The notes beneath the pieces are model-generated. The model was not told where the DNA came from. It did not search any database and worked only from the letters and a program-made list of their open reading frames with translations. Both the position numbers and the translations under genes were made by a program. From the NCBI GenBank assembly GCA_963082975.1, contig OY720344.1:87358107-87422106 (forward strand): 64,000 nucleotides of DNA. Reading direction: 5' to 3'. The stretch comes from Labia minor. Taxonomy: Eukaryota; Arthropoda; Insecta; Dermaptera; Spongiphoridae. Numbering within the stretch: the first letter of the stretch is position 1; each line of letters opens with the position of its first letter. This document shows positions 59,620 through 64,000 of this stretch, piece by piece.

Positions 59620-59770
59620 GAACTGTTTTATAATTCTTATCTCTAACATAAAATATATATTTATTATGTGAAGTTCATTTCGTATAATTTTGATTATATA
59701 TGTATATATGAAATGAACTTTACATAATAAATATATATTTATATGTTAGAGATAATTTATAAAACAGTTC
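59620..59770. repeat. Long inverted repeat (about 61-bp arms, short loop)
   Basis: GAACTGTTTTATAATTCTTA and the following sequence to about 59681 is the near-complement of 59710-59770, which ends TTTATAAAACAGTTC. The arms contain ATCTCTAACAT / ATGTTAGAGAT and GAAGTTCATTTC / GAAATGAACTT. The loop is about 28 bp. It could be a fold-back element or hairpin RNA source. Confidence 0.75.
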
Positions 59771-60029
59771 TAATGACAATTCAAATTTCGCGCTCTGTTA
59801 TAAGAAATTTGAAAGCAGATGGTTTCATGGTGTTGGTCACGATCACGCGAGTTCTATACTTTTTCCCCATCCCGCAAAAGTGCTCAACGCCGCTAAAGAA
59901 GTTTTCACTTCAAAAATTATTTAATATTTGGAAATATATCTGACTTATAGAAAAAATGAATATTAATTAAAGAAAGAAATAGTTTTTAAAATATCCTGAA
60001 TAATATGTAACAATTTTCAAGATAGAAAT

Positions 60030-60112
60030 TTATTACAATATTACAATTATTAACTGTTGCATCATTGCATCAATCTGATTAAAATGAATGGAACTTCGGG
60101 TACTCAATAATA
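60030..60112 (-). repeat. SINE-like body repeat, copy 2
   Basis: Same body as 59180-59262. It lies downstream, on the minus strand, of the tRNA-like head at 60305-60376, so together they may be one SINE. Confidence 0.5.
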
Positions 60113-60304
60113 ATAAATAAAATAATATTAATAAATATATTGAATAATATTTTATTGAAAAAATATTAAAACTTATAAAACTATCTAAAACTTTATTAAT
60201 AAAAGAACAATGAATAAATAAATATAGAATAGTAATTTATTAAAAAGTAAACAATAGATAAAAAGAAAAAAAAATAATAAAATCATTATTTTCATTTTTA
60301 AATA

Positions 60305-60376
60305 ACGATTCACCCGGCGAGTTTCGAACCGACGAAATCCACTCGTTAAAACATCAGTCCAACCGCTGGACTATAT
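60305..60376 (-). ncRNA. tRNA-like sequence, probably a SINE head
   Basis: The minus strand has TAGTCCAGCGG (60363-60373), a full match to the Pol III A box TRGYNNARNGG. After 32 bases comes GGTTCGAAACT (60320-60330), close to the B box GGTTCGANNCC. The region is GC-richer than its flanks. The T-arm and anticodon stem do not fold well, so I do not call it a functional tRNA. A tRNA-derived SINE or tRNA pseudogene is more likely. Confidence 0.5.
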
Positions 60377-61404
60377 GTATTTAGATAAAAAATTGTCATT
60401 TTTTTACTGTCTTAGCAGGCAGTATTAAAAATTTTGACGTTTTCCATATATAATTTTCAATTAAGAAATTAATAATGAAGCTGTATGTTTCAAGAGATAT
60501 CATCAATAAAACTTAATTTTTCTTTATAAATACTATATCTAGTGTGAATTTGAAAAAAATCGTTAGAGCGGTTTTTGAGAACCAATATATATAGATAAAT
60601 ACATATATACAATTTTAGCTAGCATAATAAGATAAGATAATAAATTTCAGAATTGCAATAAAATAAGACAAAATATTTAAAGATATTCCTTCACTGGGTT
60701 TTCAAACAATTTTTGTTATTATTTTATTATTCTACCTCAATTTAATTATTATAATAATCTCAACAATGTATTTAACAAAATAATTATATTATTAGTTATA
60801 ATTTGTCTGTTATAATCAAAAGAACAATAATAAATTCATAATTAGATATGCACGCTACTATATATTCTTATTATTTACAGAATAACAAAGGATCTCAAGG
60901 ATAAAAAAGTGTATTATTTATTAATCAAGTTTATTTATTTAAAAATAATTTAGATTTTAATTTTTAATTTCTATAAAAAAAAGATTTACATAATTTTCTT
61001 TCATTTTTGCCGCCTATACCGGCTGTTTTTCGGCGCAATTTGACGTTTCGCTTTTGACAACATTTTATGATTAAGTTAATATTTCTTGATATATTTAAAT
61101 TTATTTGAAATTTTCATGATAATTATTCTTTAAATGGGTGAATGACTTTCAATAAACTTTAAACTCTTTTAATATATATATATATATATATATATAAATC
61201 AGATAAATGTGTCAAAGTTCATATCATAACTTATTAAAGAACTAATTTTTATAAATTCATTTACATCTAAAAAGCTCTAATACAAAAACTTTATATTTGT
61301 TCATTATATATAGTTAATTTTTGAATTTTTTTAGATATTTTTCTCATGTATCTATAATTCACCTCGCTTAATATAATTGAATAGATAAACCAGAAGAATA
61401 AAGG
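60377..61404. other. Upstream region of the 26-29-p gene
   Basis: AT-rich with a TA array at about 61172-61195. A GC-richer motif block, GCCGCCTATACCGGCTG with TTCGGCGCAATTTGACG, lies about 350 bp before the start codon. It may be part of the promoter or 5' untranslated region, but this is not shown. Confidence 0.4.
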
Positions 61405-61438
61405 ATGAATCTCTTAATATTCTCATTTTTGATCATTG
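61405..61438 (+). CDS. 26-29-p: 26-29-p exon 1, signal peptide
   Basis: ATG begins MNLLIFSFLII; the exon ends one base into a Gly codon at ATTG/GTAAGA. Start chosen because it gives a hydrophobic signal sequence that joins in phase. Confidence 0.82.
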
Positions 61439-63500
61439 GTAAGATTAAATTAATATTATAGTAAATTACTTACGTTTTAATTTAGAAAACAACTGTTCCA
61501 TTCAATTATTAAACTAATCCAATCTTGAAAATTATGAATGATGTTAATTAACTAAACTATTAACAAAATTATATAATTTGAATAATCTAAAATCTATATT
61601 ATCTTAATCAAAAAAGTAGACTGACATATATTATTTTTGATAATTTAAATATTTTGGAAAATGTTCTGCATTTAAACCTATTTCATTTTTTTCTTAGACA
61701 GTTTAAAATAAACAATTTTTTTAGATTTCTTTAGTTAAGCAACATCAAATTTATCTTTCAATACTTTTGATCATATAATATCTGCATCTAATTTACGGAT
61801 CTTGATTTCTTAATTTTAATAAAATAATATTTTTTTTTTATCAATTTCTGTTTTTCTGAATACCTTTTTTCACTTGGTTTATTTAGAATATTTTGACTTG
61901 GCCAATATAATAACATTTGTTAATTTCAGATTTATTATTTTATAATTTTATTGTTTTAGGCATTTATGCTAATAAACGTCAGCCACCAGCTTTCAGCACT
62001 AAATATATTGTTCAAGGAACTTTATATATTCCATTTGCTGAAATTCGCGAACCATTTTATGCCTGGTATGATCAAGAATCAGGTGTAAGTAGAATTGATT
62101 ATTATGGAGGTATGCAATTTATTTATATAATTTGAACTTTTATATTCTTAGAGTTGTTTTTTATATAAATACTTATAATAATCTCTTATTCTGATGTACT
62201 TGAATTTTATTTTAGAAAATATTCTATGTAAAATTATAATTTTTTATTCTTAGTCTTGCCTAAATTTTAAGAAAAGTCATCAATGACTCAGTCCTTATAC
62301 TTTATTTTTGTAATAAACAAAATTTATTTTTGACATTAAACATTATTATATTTATTAACTCTAAAACTTGTTTTCCAAAGATTTTTATAAATTTTTCGAT
62401 ATATAAGTAATTAATAAAAGTGTATAATAGACAAAGAATAGTTGAAATATTGTTTATATAAATGATGAAATACAATTATGAATTAGAAGTTTTTGTCAAA
62501 TAGTAAGATTTCTTTAAATTTCTTTAGCTAATATGTGCGTCACTTTAATAAAATTAATCTCAAAAAGATATTCTTAAATAAACTTTAAAAATTTTTTTTT
62601 TTCAAATTTTCTGATTTTATATTATTTGATAATAATAATAATAATTAATTCTTTTAAAATTATTGAATTTACTTTAAATTTTTTCAACAAAATATTACTT
62701 ATATATAATTAATATGTATACTCTGTATACCTTGTTTTCTAGGTATGGTTAAAACATATCAGAAAAGAAATTATGCCGATTATGGAACCAGCATCAAAGT
62801 GGCGCCTGTCACAACCGAAACAGAATTAAACTCCATAACATGTCTACAAGTTAATGGATCTGAAACAAATACAATTTTACCACAATCTATTATTCCTGAT
62901 CTTAGTAATTATAAGGTAATAAACAACAATTTTAAAGGAAGAATATCTTTAAATTATATTATAATATAAATATTTTATTCTAAATATAATAAAAAAAATA
63001 AAAAAAGAGATTTAATAAATTTTCCTCAATTATATTTTTAAATTTTATTTAATAATTTCGATCAACTCACGAATTTTACTTTTTATTAGTGATAATTTTC
63101 GCTATTATAATAATTGATGTATGTAAAAAAAGGATAAATATTTTAAAAATTTATTTTTTAATAGATTTTTCTTTTATTAGTTTGCAGGGATGGAGATTAT
63201 TAATGGACTTGAAGCTGAAAAATGGAGATTAGACGAAGTTTTATATGAACGTAATAATAAATACACGATATGGATTCGCTATAAGGTGAATATTTTTCTC
63301 TTATTATAGTTAAGTGTTTTTTTAAATAAAACTATATTTTTTTATTTTATTTAAGAATAAAAATCAAACTCCTGTACCACTCCGATACGAAATGAAAGGA
63401 TATAATTCGTTACTTGGATCTCATTATGATCACTATTATATCAATTATGAATGGTTCAATTCTATTTCACCTGATCCAGAAGTATTTGAAATTGATGCTA
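61405..63500 (+). CDS. 26-29-p: 26-29 kDa cysteine proteinase, N-terminal exons (partial)
   Basis: Five exons join in phase: 61405-61438, 61960-62109, 62743-62915, 63181-63285 and 63356-63500. The 202 residues match the N-terminal part of insect 26-29-p (Sarcophaga/Drosophila) as I recall it. They include GTLYIPFAEIREPFYAWYD, RIDYYGGMVKTYQ, TCLQVNG, YTIWIRYK, PVPLRYEMKGYNSLLGSHYD and HYYINYEW. MNLLIFSFLIIGIYA is a signal peptide, so the protein enters the secretory or lysosomal route. In Sarcophaga it is a haemocyte papain-family (C1A) enzyme of two subunits. The catalytic Cys-His-Asn domain would be right of the window. The last exon ends one base into a codon at donor GTAAGT. No damage is seen. 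Confidence 0.9.
61960..62109 (+). CDS. 26-29-p: 26-29-p exon 2
   Basis: Acceptor ATTGTTTTAG, donor GGAG/GTATGC. Reads IYANKRQPPAFSTKYIVQGT to RIDYYG; phase 1 at both ends. Confidence 0.9.
62743..62915 (+). CDS. 26-29-p: 26-29-p exon 3
   Basis: Acceptor GTTTTCTAG, donor TATAAG/GTAATA. Reads MVKTYQKRNYADYG to IIPDLSNYK; ends in phase 0. Confidence 0.9.
63181..63285 (+). CDS. 26-29-p: 26-29-p exon 4
   Basis: Acceptor TTTTATTAG is used, not the nearby TTTGCAG at 63187, because only the first keeps the frame. Reads FAGMEIINGLEAEKWRLDEV to YTIWIRYK. Confidence 0.88.
63356..63500 (+). CDS. 26-29-p: 26-29-p exon 5
   Basis: Acceptor TTTTATTTAAG, donor GCTA/GTAAGT. Reads NKNQTPVPLRYEMKGYNSLL to PEVFEIDA; ends in phase 1. 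Confidence 0.88.
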
Positions 63501-64000
63501 GTAAGTATTAAAACAAAATTAAAGAGTCTATGATTTTAGCTTCATATTAAATTTCAAAGACTTTGAAGAATTAAAAAAATAATAGATTTAAGAAGACTAT
63601 TGATCTAAAAGTGAATGGACTAGAAACAAATCCCATGATAGATGTTTTATGAATATTTATAAAAAAAGCTGAGGCACATAAGGATTTCTAAGAACAAATA
63701 TTTCTACTATTTAGTACACGTACTAGGACAGTGGTTCTTCATAAAAGAAGATAAAAACATATTAATTCAAAGGAAATATCTATTATTATTATTTTAAACG
63801 CCCTCACGAATATATCTGAGGGTCCTATACTATTCATAAATAAATTTAAAAAAAATATAATTATAGTAAATATTGTAAGACAAAGTTAAAAGTTAAATAT
63901 GATATATGGTACTCTTAATCATTTTCGTATCATAGCGAAATATGTTTTGAATTAATATTTTTTTTTATCTTTTATGTAGAACCACTTACCTAGTAGGTGT
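63501..64000. other. Intron of the 26-29-p gene
   Basis: AT-rich to the window edge. CAGTGGTTCTTCA near 63729 resembles the hAT terminal repeat but no partner end is seen. Confidence 0.5.

Noticed and set aside
60305..60376. Functional tRNA gene
   Set aside because: Pol III boxes are present, but the T-arm, anticodon stem and acceptor do not pair properly.
63188..63285. Alternative acceptor TTTGCAG for 26-29-p exon 4
   Set aside because: Starting at 63188 breaks the family sequence; 63181 keeps it.
63728..63842. CAGTGGTTCTTCA resembling a hAT terminal repeat
   Set aside because: No partner end or target duplication could be found.
1..64000. CRISPR arrays, bacterial operons, rRNA genes
   Set aside because: No regularly spaced repeats with unique spacers, Shine-Dalgarno-led gene clusters or rRNA sequence were seen. 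The window is animal nuclear DNA.

Overview
The window is strongly AT-rich nuclear DNA with short exons, long introns, GT/AG splice sites and many transposon families. A cuticle protein gene with an RR-2 chitin-binding domain and a 26-29 kDa cysteine proteinase gene point to an arthropod, probably an insect. I cannot name the species. No bacterial features, rRNA genes or CRISPR arrays were seen.

Four host loci are visible. (1) About 4.1-33.8 kb, + strand: the 3' half of a gene whose exons join in phase (6262-6478, 21005-21112, 28973-29040, 33706-33794, and perhaps 4087-4128). It encodes a Gly/Ala/Arg-rich then Tyr-rich tail resembling Sam68/KHDRBS STAR RNA-binding proteins. (2) 14.3-14.9 kb, - strand, inside an intron of the first gene: an RR-2 cuticle protein exon with two apparent frameshifts, plus a remnant of a second copy. 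(3) 47.4-49.1 kb, - strand: four exons of ethylmalonyl-CoA decarboxylase (ECHDC1). (4) 61.4 kb to the right edge, + strand: the signal peptide and N-terminal/propeptide exons of a 26-29-p cysteine proteinase. Its catalytic domain lies beyond the window.

The rest is mostly intron, intergenic AT-rich DNA and mobile elements. Two transposons look intact. One is a CsRn1-type Ty3/gypsy element (15171-19910) with matching 418-bp LTRs, a tRNA-Trp primer site, gag and pol. The other is a hAT DNA transposon (55084-58325) with a 619-residue transposase and a perfect 8-bp target duplication. Shorter elements include Helentron/HINE-like repeats with a microsatellite in the middle and a 3' hairpin, a TA-flanked transposon nested in one of these, a fold-back mariner derivative, other inverted-repeat MITEs, a 212-bp hAT MITE, and truncated LINE 3' ends sharing a GATA tail.

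The host genes show no operon-like cooperation. The most unusual signals are in the mobile DNA: the E-box array in the gypsy LTR, the pol frame running through almost the whole 3' LTR, the shared architecture of the microsatellite-bearing repeats, and paired CRE palindromes kept in dispersed repeat copies. I found no convincing wholly new multi-gene system.
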